DNA of 64,000 nt, taken from Hymenoscyphus infarciens. Taxonomy: Eukaryota; Ascomycota; Leotiomycetes; Helotiales; Helotiaceae. Location: assembly GCA_001414345.1 (NCBI GenBank), contig LLCB01000218.1, positions 37,835 to 101,834 on the forward strand, written 5' to 3'. A program made the translations under genes and the position numbers. The notes under the pieces are model-generated. The model ran no database searches and was not told the DNA's origin. It worked only from the letters and a program-made list of their open reading frames with translations. This document shows, one piece after another, positions 47,214 to 59,236 of the stretch. Within the stretch, counting starts at the first letter, position 1. Each line of letters opens with the position of its first letter.

Positions 47214-49152
47214 AAATTCTAGCTAATTTCTAAGTATATTCTCTCTATTAAATAAAAAACAGGCTCTACTTAATCTTCTATTTTAAGTTCTTCTTCTCTA
47301 TTATACTCTATATTCTTTCGCTATATATATCCTATAATAATTAGCCTATTTAAGTTAAAGCCTCTCTCTCTTGCTATGCACTGACGTCTGGTTTCGGCCT
47401 GGATTATCTAATAATCCGGTTTGACTAATTTAAAAGACCAACCCCAAGGTGTGGGGATAGTGGACGGGTGGGTTAGTGGATCCGAATAAAAGCTTCGACT
47501 GAGACCCCAACGCCACCATGTGTACACTCGTCACTAGCGGGACGGAAAGGGCATCCGAGTGTGAGTTGTATGAAATCAAGGAGGCTAGATCGTGGTGTGC
47601 TCCGATAGACGGACTCTCCGTGAAGATTGGTGATTTGGTGATACCAGTGACCGATTCTTGGTAATGAGAGGGACACGATGCTCAGGAGTCAGTGAGAAAC
47701 GTTGCACCAGGAGGGAAGAATATAACCGAAGGAGGGGACGGGAAGAGGGGAGACAGAAGCGGGTGGAAAAAGAAGCCATTCACATCCGAGAGATGTAAAG
47801 AAGTCCCTGCAAGCTTGCCACTCCCGCTCCGCTGATTTAGCTGTGCGGTAGCCGCCCTGGGCTAGCGCGTATGCATCTCTATATTGCGGCCTGGAATGCA
47901 AGGTATCCGGCGCTCAGATAGAGCTAAGTTCCCCTTCCTCCTCCTCCACTCTTCCCCCCCCCCCCTTTTCAACCAGCCTTCTCGGCAAGTGTAATAACGC
48001 ATTAATGGGTTGACGGCATCGCTTCAGTCAACCCAACGTCCTCCTATCAAACAAACCCCCACGGCCTGGCTCGTCCATCTCAATCTCGCTTGCCGAGGAA
48101 TCCTCAACTCGAGATTGTCGCTGGTTGGAAGACTGGGAGGTCTTGGTTTAGTGACCACCTTCCCGTCTCTATCCCTGAGGGGATTCTGATATGCAAGCAA
48201 ACTCAAGGTACGAATCCCTATCATTTTGGCATGTGTCTATATGAGTTTATGGGAGTTTTACCACTATATTCAACCTTTGTCTATCGTTTCCAGGTTTCAG
48301 TCTACAGTGAGAGTTGAAGTCGTATTATAGACATGTTGTATACATATAATCTTTTCATATGCTTGCCACGCGTTCAACATGAACTTTTGCCCTCAGTCTC
48401 ACAGATTCCCATGTCTCAAAAGCTTCTGAATCCCACTATCTCAGCCTCCAGCTATAGCAAAGATTCTCGAAATAGCTCCCATATGCTGGTTCTAGGGACC
48501 ATTTTCTTCTTCCAGTCTCTGTAGTGTCCGTCGTCTTCAGCTAGAGAACTCGTTTTCTTATCCATCTCTCGTATCTCAATGCTGTCCGCTTTCGGGTCTT
48601 GATTTCCTATTGGAACTCGTATGTACGAGACGCTAACTACAGTTGGCTTGTAGACCTTAAACATTGTGTAGATAAAAATGCCTTCTGGTGCCATTTCTCC
48701 GCCTCTACGTTGGCAGCCAAGCTATTTCTAGATCTTTTCAATGTATCGATTTCATTCGGCATCGACAATTTTAGGTGTTTTCGAACCAAGCGAACGTGAT
48801 TTTTTTGCACATGCCAATTCGAAGCATCATCGGACCTTCTTATCTGACATGTTATGTCTATCATTCTTCGGCACCAGTTTCTTTTTCCTGCAAGATATTC
48901 TTGACAGCTTCCCGTTCTAGATCCAGCAACCCTTTCCAGAAGTAGGGACCTTCAGCCCCAGTCAATTTCTGCATTTACTTGCTTTGTACCCCTGTAAAAG
49001 ATACAAAAGACCTGATGAAGTGCCCTGTCTCCAAGGTGTGGCATCCTTGTTACCCTATTTATCCACCATGGCCGACAGTCTCATAAAGCTTGGTTACCTC
49101 TATCGCAGTCAAAAATGTTCTGCAGCTTCTCACAGGTCAATTCATTTCAATC
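47214..49152. promoter_or_regulatory. Right flank of transposon block and PKS upstream region
   Basis: 47214-47370 is still AT-rich, then the sequence switches abruptly to balanced composition near 47380. The rest is the PKS upstream region with no credible gene. It holds a palindrome, GGATTAT-CTA-ATAATCC (47401-47417), and a pyrimidine-rich stretch with a run of C at about 47956-47967. Splice-like acceptors (CTTCTCACAG at 49130-49139) just before the start codon suggest a 5' UTR intron. Confidence 0.5.
47401..47417. promoter_or_regulatory. Perfect 7-bp-arm palindrome, possible dimeric factor site
   Basis: Arms GGATTAT and ATAATCC are exact reverse complements around CTA. It lies right at the composition boundary, about 1.75 kb upstream of the PKS start. 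Being a binding site is inference only. Confidence 0.3.
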
Positions 49153-52100
49153 ATGGCTCCATCTGCAATACCTGTGAATGGTTATGGCAGCGAGCCTCAC
49201 CAAACGCAATCCGAATTCGAGACTAACGGTGGCAATAGCAATGATGTACCAATTTCCAATGGTCAAACAAATAGAAGTGGCGCACCAAACACGAGCGAGG
49301 GCAACACGGATACACCAGCTGCGATGGAGATAGCTATTGTTGGAATGGGTACGTCACCTGACCTTCTCGGAACCTGAATTTGAGGCTGATTTGGTTCTAG
49401 GTGTTCGTTTGCCAGGCAGTGTGACCAGTCCTGACGAGTTTTGGGAGCTGTGTAGCAGAGCACGAAGTGGGTGGTCGCCGATTCCCAAGGAACGTTTTAA
49501 CCACGAGACCTTCCACCACCCAAATCCCGACAAGATTGGGTGCTACAATCCTCGGGGTGGTCACTTTTTATCAGAGGATGTAGGATTATTCGATGCCCCA
49601 TTTTTCAACCTCACCGAAAAGGAAGCCATTTCGCTCGATCCTCAACAACGACTTTTATTGGAATGTACATATGAAGCGTTGGAAAATGGAGGAATCACCA
49701 AGAAGAACATTGAGGGGGAAAGCGTTGGTGTATATGTTGGTGGAAGTAAGAATGCCTCTTTCTCGTCTCCCTAGAACTCACTCACCCCAATAATGGGGAG
49801 GAGCATTTATCCAATATTGTTTTTCGGGGCACTTTTTCGGAGCAGACTGAAGCTAAATTTCAATAGGTTTCGCTGATTACGAATTACGAAATTGCAGAGA
49901 CACAGACACAGCTCCGATGTACCAGGCAACGGGATGTGCCGCTTCTCTTCTTGCAAACCGTCTCAGTTACTATTTTGGTTTGACCGGGCCTTCTTTTACC
50001 TGCGACACGTAAGTTTTTGAAACACTACTGATTCCGAGTAACCAAACTGAGCGGACCATCATACAGAGCCTGCAGTAGTTCGCTCACTGCTCTCCATTTG
50101 GCCTGTCAGTCGCTTCAGAGTGGCGAGTCTAGCCAGGCGATTGTTGCAAGTTGTCATTTAAACATTTTGCCTGACTACTTTGTGATTATGAGTATGCAAA
50201 GGTATGTCTAGTCAAACTCCCCCTCTGCAAACTCTAGGTCGTTAATATCTCACATGATTTGCAATCTTCCACGTGATTATATATTTCTAACACTTATCTA
50301 GTCTATTCTCCGATGAAGGAAAATCTTACGCATTTGATTCTAGAGGCACTGGCTTCGGAAGAGGTGAAGGAGTTGGCTGCGTCATCTGTAAGTACTCGCC
50401 CGCGTGACCAATTCGGTTTTCCCAAGGTCGCACGTATGCTAACTGCAATTTGTCAATAGTGAAACCATTAGCAGACGCAATCAAAGCCGGCGACTCGATT
50501 CGTGCTGTTATTCGAGGAACTGGTATTAATCAAGATGGAAAAACCAAGGGTATCACCATGCCTAACGGGGACGCGCAAACTGTTTTGATGAAATCTGTCT
50601 ACGAAAAGGCTGGGCTGGACCCTTCGGAAACTGGATATATCGAGGCTCACGGTACCGGTACAAAAGTTGGTGATCCAATAGAAGCCGCGGCAATTCATAG
50701 TGTATTTGGCGAAGGCCGAACGAAGAAACAACCTCTATTTATTGGAAGTGTAAAGAGGTAAGTGCTCATCCTCCAATACATCTCCGAAATTGGCTAACAC
50801 CCCATTCCAGCAACATAGGTCATCTTGAAGGTGCTTCTGGAGTTGTCTCGGTTATCAAAACAGCATTGATGCTGGAGAAAGGATTTGTCCTTCCTAATGC
50901 TGGCTTTGAGAAAGGAAACCCAAAGATTCCCTTCGATGACTGGGGAATGAAAGTTCCAACCTCGCAAAGACCTTGGCCAAGAGGAAAGAAATATGCATCG
51001 TAAGTCACCCTTAAACTCTGTTTCGCTAAGTTGGATTTACTAACATTTTCAAAGAGTCAACAACTTTGGATTTGGTGGTGGCAATGCCCATGCCATTCTT
51101 GGACGACCCCCTACTGCCCCCAAGGGGTTAACAGCTGGAACCAATGACACCTCAGCCACAGGAACAAAATCTGTTGCAAAACGCATTTTTGTTCTATCGG
51201 CAAATGACAAGACAGCTCTTGAAAACCAAATGAATGCACTCACAGTTTACTTGGAGCAGCGTCCTGAGGTATTCCAGAATTCGCTTCTACCAAATCTAGC
51301 ATACACGCTCGGACAACGTCGAACCCCCCTAGCTTACAAGCTGGCGATCCCAGCTAGGTCTTCGGCTGAACTCATTCCTACTCTTGCTTCCACAAGCGCT
51401 ACGCATTTCAGATCCACCACGGAACCAAGAATTGGATTCGTCTTTACTGGCCAGGGTGCACAATGGCACGGAATGGGAAAAGAATTGCTTGACGCATACC
51501 CGGTCTTTGCCTCTACCATGGGTAGAATCGATAAATGCCTGGCCAGTCTAGGCGCCGAATTCTCTCTACTTGGTAAGTCTTTGCCCCCTAAAACGTTTAG
51601 TTGCGTACTAACGGTTTGCAGAGGAACTCTCAAAGGATGCGCAGTCATCTCGTGTATCTGATGCACAAATCAGTCAGCCTGCATGTACGGCTATACAACT
51701 TGCAATGACCGATCTATTCAAATCTTGGGGTATCAACCCTTCCGCGGTCGCGGGACACTCAAGTGGCGAAATCAGTGCCGCGTATGCTACCGGGGCTCTT
51801 GATCTCGAATCGTGTGTTCAAATTGCCTACTTCAGAGGACAAATGATTGTCAGCTTAAAGAAACAATTTCCTGAGCAAAAGGGTGCCATGATGGCCGTGG
51901 GTGGTTCAGCTGAAGACATTCGACCACTGCTCAAGTCACTAAAAGCGGGCCGTGTCACAATTGCTTGTATCAACAGTCCTTCCAGCATCACTGCGTCAGG
52001 TGACGACAACGCCATCTCCGAATTACAGGATTTGATTGAAGAGAAGCAAATGTTCAACCGGAAGTTACGTGTGGATACCGCATACCACTCACACCACATG

Positions 52101-55100
52101 GAACTTGTGGCCGATGAATACATGGGTACAATCAAGAATGTAACTCCTAAAAAAGCCTCAGGAGTGACTTTCCACTCCTCCTTGGTAGGACACAAGGTTG
52201 AAACAACCGAACTTAGTCCTGACTACTGGGCCAAGAACTTGACATCCACTGTTCGCTTCTCAGAGGCTGTTACTAGTATGTGCCAGCCACCTGACGAGAC
52301 CTCATCCGTGGGTGTCGATTTCATAGTTGAAATTGGACCTCACGCAGCTTTGGAGGGTCCTGTCAAGCAAATCCTCAAAGTTATTGGCGGAAACGCTGTC
52401 AAGATTCCATATGGATCAGCACTTCTCCGAAATAAGGATGCTGTCGATACAACGTTAGCTCTCGCAGCTACTCTCTTCACAAAAGGAGCTCCAATCGATT
52501 TCGCAGCTGTCAATTTCCCCATTCCCGGTACAAAGAGTCCAATTGTCCTGACGAACCTACCAAAATACCAATGGAATCATTCCAAGAAATACTGGCACGA
52601 ATCTCGAATCGCCGAGAATCACGTCACGAGAAGATTCGCTAGAAATGATTTGATTGGAAGTCTTGCGAATTATTCCAACGATCTAGAACCTACTTGGCGA
52701 AATATCCTTAGAGCTGATGATATGCCATGGATGCGACACCACAAAATGCAGAACATGACCGTTTACCCAATGGCGGGTTACATTGCAATGGCCATGGAAG
52801 CTGCCCAGCAGCGAGCAATTATGCGAAATGTCTCATTTGGCAAATTCGAGCTTCGAGAATTTACCGTCAGTCGTCCAATGGTCATTCATGAGGGATCTGA
52901 CGTCGAAGTCAACATCACCCTCAGAGCTCATGCTGAAGGTACCCGCTCGTCCTCCGATACTTGGGATGAGTTCAGAATCTTCAGTTGGGATAAAGACCGA
53001 TCGTGGATTGAACACTGCCGTGGTTTGATCTCTGTCCAAAAGAGCCTCGAGGGCAATGTTGTCAATGGTGTTCAACAAACAATTGATGCCAAGAACGACT
53101 TGATTGCTAGAATCTCCCAAATTTCACAAGGCTCAACTACCGAGGTCAAAGCTAGCGATATGTACGATACATTGACAGCGGGCGGAGCTGGATATAGAGA
53201 GACCTTCCGAGGAATGGAAAACTGCAAAGCCAGCGACCATTATGCTGTAGCTGAGCTTGTTGTTCCAAACACTGCAGCTGTCATGCCTCACGGACATGAG
53301 CCCGATATGATCATCCACCCAGCATTTTTGGATCAGTGTATTCAGATCGTCTGGCCCATTTTTGGTGCTGGTCGTGATGGACTTGGTCTTCTTTACATGC
53401 CTTCGTTTGTTCAGAGCATCTCCATCTCAAAGGGCATCACCCGAAACAGTGGTGATCGTCTTATGGTCTATGGAAGTGGAAAGCCAACACCAGAGCACCC
53501 AGTTCCTACCAAATTGGATCTCTTTGCGACTGCTGTTGACGGAAGCGAAGCATTACTCAGTATGGAGAGTCTTGTCATGACTCCTGTATTTGATGGGTCA
53601 ATTGATACAGGCTCAACAGCCAACCGTGAACTATGTTACAAGATGGAGTGGGAGACATTTCCTTCGAAAGAAGTGGCCGAAGAGACTGCTAGTGAGGTGC
53701 CAGCGGCAATTGTCGATACTCCAGTCGTCATCATCGCCGACGAATCAAATCAACAAGAATTAATAACGGAAGTTAAAAGTCTTCTCGAGAAGGTGACACA
53801 AAGTGTCCCTGAAGTAGGAACTCTTAGCGCCGTCTCAACAGAAGGGAAAATCGTCATCGTTCTTTCCGAACTTCAAAAGTCAATCATTTCCAGTTTGGAC
53901 TCCGAGACTTTCCAGAGCATACAAAGGATGACTGCTTCGGCGTCTGGTATTCTTTGGACAGTCAAAGGTGCTTATACTTCTTCCGAAAACCCCGATGCCG
54001 AGATGGTCATTGGAATGGCAAGATCTCTTCGCTCAGAAACTTTACTCAAGTTTGTCACTCTCGATTTGGGTGCCACGCCTCAACTTTCCGCCTCTGGGAC
54101 GGCGGAAAAGATCTTGGACGTGTTCAAGAATGTCTTTTCGCCTGATAGGCCATCAGTTGGAATTGATATGGAATACCAAGAGCGTGAAGGAGAACTTCTC
54201 GTCCCACGTATCATTGATGATGCGGACATGAACAAATTTGTTCAACAGGAGACCAAAACTGGAACCTCAGCTCCAGATATTCAGCCATTCTCCCAGCCTG
54301 GGCGACCACTCAAGATTGCCATTGAGACACCTGGTGCTCTTGACACTCTCTACTTTGTCGACGATCTCGCTGTTGGAAGCCCCCTTCCAGATTACGAAGT
54401 TGAAATTGAAGTCAAAGCAACAAGTATGAACTTCAAAGATATCATGATCTCTATGGGTCAGTTGAACAGCAACTACCTTGGTGTTGAGTGTGCTGGTGTG
54501 ATCAGTGCTATTGGTAGCAAGGTTACAGATCTCGCCATTGGTGACCGGGTTTGTGCTATGAGCGAGGGAGCATACGCTACCTATACCAGATGTCTTGGAA
54601 CCAGCGTCCAAAAGATTTCCGACTCGATGTCCTTTGAAGATGCTTCAACAGTCCCTGTTATCTTCTGTACAGCTTTCTACTCGCTTTTCGACCTCGGCCG
54701 TCTTGTCAAAAACGAAACTGTACTTATCCATGCCGCGGCAGGTGGAGTGGGTCAAGCCGCCATCATGCTCTGCAAGATGATTGGTGCGGAGGTCTTTACT
54801 ACTGTTGGAAGCATCGCTAAGAAAGACTTTTTGATGACTGAGTACGGTATTCCAGAAGACCATATCTTTTACTCTCGAAACACTTCGTTTGCGAAGTCCA
54901 TCAAGCGATCTACCAATGGCCAAGGTGTCGATTTAGTACTCAATTCGCTTGCCGGTGATCAACTCAGAGAGACATGGGACTCCTTGGCACACTTCGGAAG
55001 GTTCATCGAGATTGGTAAACGCGATATCGTCGGCAACTCGAGACTTGAGATGGCCAGGTTTGAGCACAATGCGTTGTTCGCCTCGGTGGATCTCACTGTT

Positions 55101-57063
55101 GTTGCGGCCGAGCGACCAAAGATCATGAAGAGACTTCTTAAGGACGTATTTGCCTTACTTGAACAGGGAACTGTCAAGCCTATCTCACCGATTACCGTCT
55201 TCCCGATATCTGAAGTAGAATCCGCATTCCGAACACTGCAGAGTGGTAAGATTATGGGAAAGATTGTTATTGTTCCACAAAGTGATTGCCAAGTCAAGGT
55301 AAGTAACCTATTCTGATCATCCTGTGCAGTGCTAACTTTTCAAGGCTATTCCTTCGAAAACAGGTAACATCATGAAATGCGACGCTTCGTATGTAATTCT
55401 TGGTGGTACAGGTGGTCTTGGTCGCAGCATGAGCAGATGGATGATGAGCAAAGGTGCTCGTAGCATCGTGCTCCTCTCGCGTAGCGGCTCTGCTACTGGA
55501 AAAGTCGCAGAACTCATCACAGAAGCAACAGAGCTTGGAGCAACGATCACAGTTCTCCCATGCGATGTCACCTCCAAAGAAGCTGTTCATAAACTCATCA
55601 GCACTGACCTCATCAGCCTCCCGCCTATCCGTGGTGTCATCCACGCTGCAATGGTTCTTCACGATGTCTTGTTTGAGAAAATGACATTCTCTCAATGGGA
55701 TAGTGTGGTGAAGGCCAAGGTAGCAGGTGCCTGGAATTTCCATAACGCCCTTCTTGCAACATCCACTGAACTCGACTTCTTCATCGCACTTTCATCCGCC
55801 GCTGGTGCCGTGGGCAACAGAGGACAAGCCGCTTACGCAGCTGCAAATACTTTCTTGAACGCCTTCTGTCAACACCGTAATCACCTCGGTTTGCCAGCCT
55901 CCTCTATTGACCTCACAGCCGTCAGCGATGTTGGATATCTCGCCGAAAACTCATCGAGAGCCGCAGAAGTCGCGGAGAACTTGGGTAGCGAGACCATTTC
56001 CGAAGTGGAAGTCCTTGCTTTGATCGCAGCTGCAATCACCGGCCGCATGCAAAAAACTTGCAACAACCATACCATCACCGGTCTCAGGATCTCTCCTCAG
56101 ACTCAGGGCCTCTTCTGGGTAGATGACGCTAGATTCGCACACCTCAAGTCCGCTGCAGCTGCGCTATCTGCTTCTTCCTCTGGCACTTCATCTGCCAACA
56201 TCTCACTCTCCTCCGCACTCAAACAAGCCAAGAGTCACGAGAAAGCTTTGGATTTGGTGGTTGACGGATTGATCACCAAGGTCAGCGCTGTCCTCATGGT
56301 TCCAAGAGAGGAAATGGACGCTGCTAGACCAATCGTGGTTTACGGGTTGGACTCATTGGTCGCGATCGAAATCCGAAACTGGATTACCCGAGAGCTAGAA
56401 GCCAGTTTACAGGTTCTTGAGTTGTTGACTAGTAGCAGTATTCAAGCTTTGGGGGAGACTATCTTGAGTAAGAGCAAGCTGGTTGATGTTTCCAAATTTG
56501 GTGCTGAGAGCGAGAAAGCGGAAGCTGTTGTTGAGAAGATCGTCGCGGAGAAGAGGCCAGAAGTCAAGAAAATCGAGGTGGAGGTTAAGAAGGTGGAAAT
56601 CGAGGAAAAGAAGATTAAAATCGAGGAGAAGAAATTAGAATTGGAAGAAAAGAAAATCGAATTAGAGGAGAAGAAGATTGAGCTCGAGGAATCGAAGGTC
56701 GAAGCTATAGTGTCCGCAAAAGAGATTGCGGAAGAAAAGCCAATCTCAATTGCCGAGCCCGCCCCAGTCGAGGTCGTCGAACAGCCCAAAGAACAAACTG
56801 TCCTCGAAGCCCCGGCCTCGCCTCCTCAAGAATCTCTCCAATCCATCGAGTCCATCATCGAGCCAACTCCAGATTCAAAGTTTATCTCTGACGCATCTCC
56901 AATCGCTCGCTTCAGAGGCAGCGATGTCAAGATTGCCACAGTCTCCATCACTTCATCGCCAAGTGCCTCCGATACCGGAAATTCTGGTGGTTCAAGTCCT
57001 ATTGAGGGATCGCCTGCTTCTTCATCGGTAGATGGGAATGCACCTGTTGATGTTGTTGCTTAG
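49153..57063 (+). CDS. Highly reducing type I polyketide synthase (KS-AT-DH-ER-KR-ACP) with coiled-coil tail
   Basis: Ten exons: 49153-49348, 49401-49745, 49867-50008, 50067-50201, 50302-50387, 50460-50757, 50811-50999, 51055-51572, 51622-55298 and 55345-57063. They join in frame to give 2434 aa. Domains in order: KS with Cys230 (DTACSSS), His365 (EAHGTGT) and His405 (SNIGHLEG); AT with Ser683 (GHSSGE); DH with His1010 and Asp1207; no C-methyltransferase motif between DH and ER; ER with the NADPH loop HAAAGGVG (1673-1680); KR with GGTGGLG (1882-1888) and Tyr2026 in YAAAN; ACP with the phosphopantetheine Ser2199 (GLDSL). About 200 residues follow the ACP, including Lys/Glu heptad repeats. It lacks a thioesterase, so a separate enzyme must release the product. 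It should build a reduced, unmethylated polyketide in the cytosol; the product is unknown. The start is the first in-frame ATG. Confidence 0.95.
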
Positions 57064-57515
57064 ATGATAATGTATATATCTCTGTCTTGTTTCCTTTCTC
57101 GGGTTTTGACTCTATTTGGAGGGGGGGTTTTATGTTGTTCGGTTATACACTTTTTGTTTGATTGTTTGGTTTTTGCTTAGGTTTTTCGTGATTTTTCGTT
57201 TCTTCTCTAATTTAGTCTGGGATCTGAGGTTTATAAACTGCAATTACATTTGTTTGTTGCACATGCCCTGTTTTGGAGTTTAATCTTGATGTATTCTTGT
57301 TGGTTCTTTACTTTATTCTCTCTCAATCCGCCAAACATCTCCGTATGCTGCCACGTCATTTTATGCAATACTGTATGATTACTTAGCAGCATACATACCC
57401 CGCACTAGCCACGTAGGTTCACTTCTTATTACTCACCTCGTTTTTTTCTTCTTTTCCGACTGATCCCCCAGCTGTGTGCTTTATCCTCGATTTTTTTGAG
57501 TGATATGCTTCTACC
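57064..57515. other. PKS 3' region
   Basis: T-rich sequence downstream of the PKS stop, consistent with a 3' UTR and polyadenylation region. No gene recognised. Confidence 0.4.
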
Positions 57516-57764
57516 ATGGCTGACACGCCAGGTTCATCCTCAAGCGGTCCCATGCCAACCCTTGCTGGCTTGGATGGTCTCGGAAAAAAGATAGAACTTT
57601 TTAAGAAGCAGCTTAAAGTTCTTAAGTCATATTAGAAACCAACTACTGAGCGCAAAGTCGGAAACAACGATGTGAAGTCAATTACTTTAGAGGATCCTCT
57701 CCTGCCTCAACTCGTGGGATTGTCACAGGCCATTTTAGATAAACGAGTCGTTCTAAATAAAATA
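57516..57764 (+). pseudogene. Broken small reading frame cut off by a transposon
   Basis: From ATG 57516 (CTACCATGG context) 83 codons are open apart from one TAG at 57633-57635. That TAG could come from CAG by one C-to-T change. The peptide begins MADTPGSSSSGPMPTLAG and continues with basic and amphipathic segments. The frame runs straight into the inverted-repeat transposon, whose first codons supply CAG then TAA. No family was recognised. It is probably the start of a gene whose remainder is lost. Confidence 0.4.
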
Positions 57765-58292
57765 CAGTAAGTTACGAGTTAAGCTTGAATTTGCTCACTT
57801 TTTTTATAATCTGAGCTTTTAAGAAAATTCCTTGATTTCCTTTCTTTTTAGGTACTCTTTTACCTATTAATTAATAATAATATATAATATACTATTTATA
57901 AGAATAGGAAAGAAGAGGCTTGTATCTCTCCTTATACCTTATAAAATTTATAAGATAAAAACAGATAATTTTATATCTGTCTTAATTTTTATAGAGTCTT
58001 GGTATTGCCTATTATTAACCTTATAAAGGTAGTAAAAACCTTTTAAGAAGAGGGGTAATTTTAAGAATTATTTATCCTTTAGTTTACTTTTATTTTATTA
58101 TACTTACTTTAAATTAATAAGTGATATAGAAGAGTGATAATTAGATATAATGCTTCTTTTTAGCTAGGCCTTATCTCTTTTAGAGTACTTTTATTTTCTG
58201 TCTTTTAAAGAAAGGAGGGAGAAAGCCTTAATAAAAAAAAGCTCGGATTGCAAAAAAAGTGGGCAAATTCAAGCTTAACTCGCAACTCACTG
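57765..58292. mobile_element. TA-flanked inverted-repeat DNA transposon, non-autonomous (Tc1/mariner-like)
   Basis: 528 bp. Its ends are inverted repeats of roughly 60 bp. Both read CAGT(A/G)AGTT(A/G)CGAG inward, then TTAAGCTTGAATTTG, then a CAC-T7 stretch. TA sits outside each end (57763-57764 and 58293-58294), the Tc1/mariner/pogo duplication. The interior is AT-rich and has no frame, so transposase would have to come from elsewhere. The right end carries G where the left has A at several places, showing the left end has more RIP-type change. Confidence 0.85.
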
Positions 58293-58569
58293 TAAGCTCC
58301 GAGAGATCAAGAAAAATAAAATCCAGTTCTCCAGAATCTTCCGTATCTCTTACGCCACCTTTGACCTCTTCAATCGCAGCCCGCGCAGAATATTCAGAGC
58401 GCCCGGCGATGTAAATCTTCCCACCGGCGCCATAGAGAAGCTTCGAAAGTTCGAGACCAATGCCCGAATACCCACCCGTGATGAGGAAAACTCGTCCCTT
58501 CTGACTGGGGAGATTCTTCTCTGTCAACGTGGGGGCAGGCGGGAAGAATTGGGAAATTGTGGCACCCAT
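58293..58569 (-). pseudogene. Short-chain dehydrogenase/reductase, N-terminal fragment
   Basis: From ATG 58569 the product begins MGATISQFFPPAPTLTEKNL. It then shows the Rossmann cofactor loop TGGYSGIGLELSK and the beta-2 AGRS segment that often selects NADP, and ends LDFIFLDLSEL at the transposon. About 92 residues of a normal 300-plus remain. The catalytic Tyr-x-x-x-Lys region is absent from the window. An open extension upstream to 58782 is probably 5' UTR. The last codons run into the transposon end, which offers a GTGAGT donor. The parent enzyme was probably a fungal SDR of the retinol-dehydrogenase-like kind. Its closeness to the PKS is suggestive only. Confidence 0.7.
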
Positions 58570-58782
58570 TGTCTTCAAGTAAGTGAGACCTGGATGTGGA
58601 GATGTGGCGTGTTTGAAAATTGCAAGGTTGGTGAATCCTGTGTGAAGGTGTGGAGTGAGAGTGAGTGATGGCTTTTGTGATATCAATGCAAAACGATCGG
58701 ATGGCGGACTGGAGTGTTGTGATATGGTGATGGCTAGATGTCTTCGTAAGTTGATAGTGGAATAGTGTTGGTTCTGTTGCAT

Positions 58783-59236
58783 CTAAGTCGCTGCTTCGTA
58801 CAGGGTCACCAGGGGATGATAAGCTCGGTGTACCAGATTGGGTAAGAACCGACCTTAGTGTCGCAGTCTAAACCCCTTTTCTCGCCTTTTCTCTATCCCA
58901 ACTTTAATTTCATACAACAAGTCCATTCATTCTATGAGAATTTCTACAGTATCCTTCAAAGTGTCATTCAGTTCTGGTCTTTCCATCTCTAATATCACAA
59001 AGCCACCAATTCCATTGAGTAATTGGAAATTCACGAAGTTACCGACCCGGTCAGCTCACTCACTCACCCCACGCCCGGAAGCCATGCAAAAGTGATCCGG
59101 CCATGTGTTTTCAATGTGCTCGGATCTCTCGCCGATTATTGCAACTGTTACACTGGGGAACTCCAGTACCCAGGAACTGGGAAAAGCCGCAATAAGAACA
59201 GCAACGTGGTTGACGAATTGAGAATCAGTCAATCAT
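58783..59236. other. Intergenic region left of the Mutator-like element
   Basis: No supported gene. A 71-codon frame from 59023 ends exactly at the element boundary, but has no motif and is probably chance. Confidence 0.4.

Noticed and set aside
51827..55743. Minus-strand frames of up to 149 codons inside the PKS
   Set aside because: Shadows of the PKS coding frame. The plus-strand frame carries every catalytic motif.
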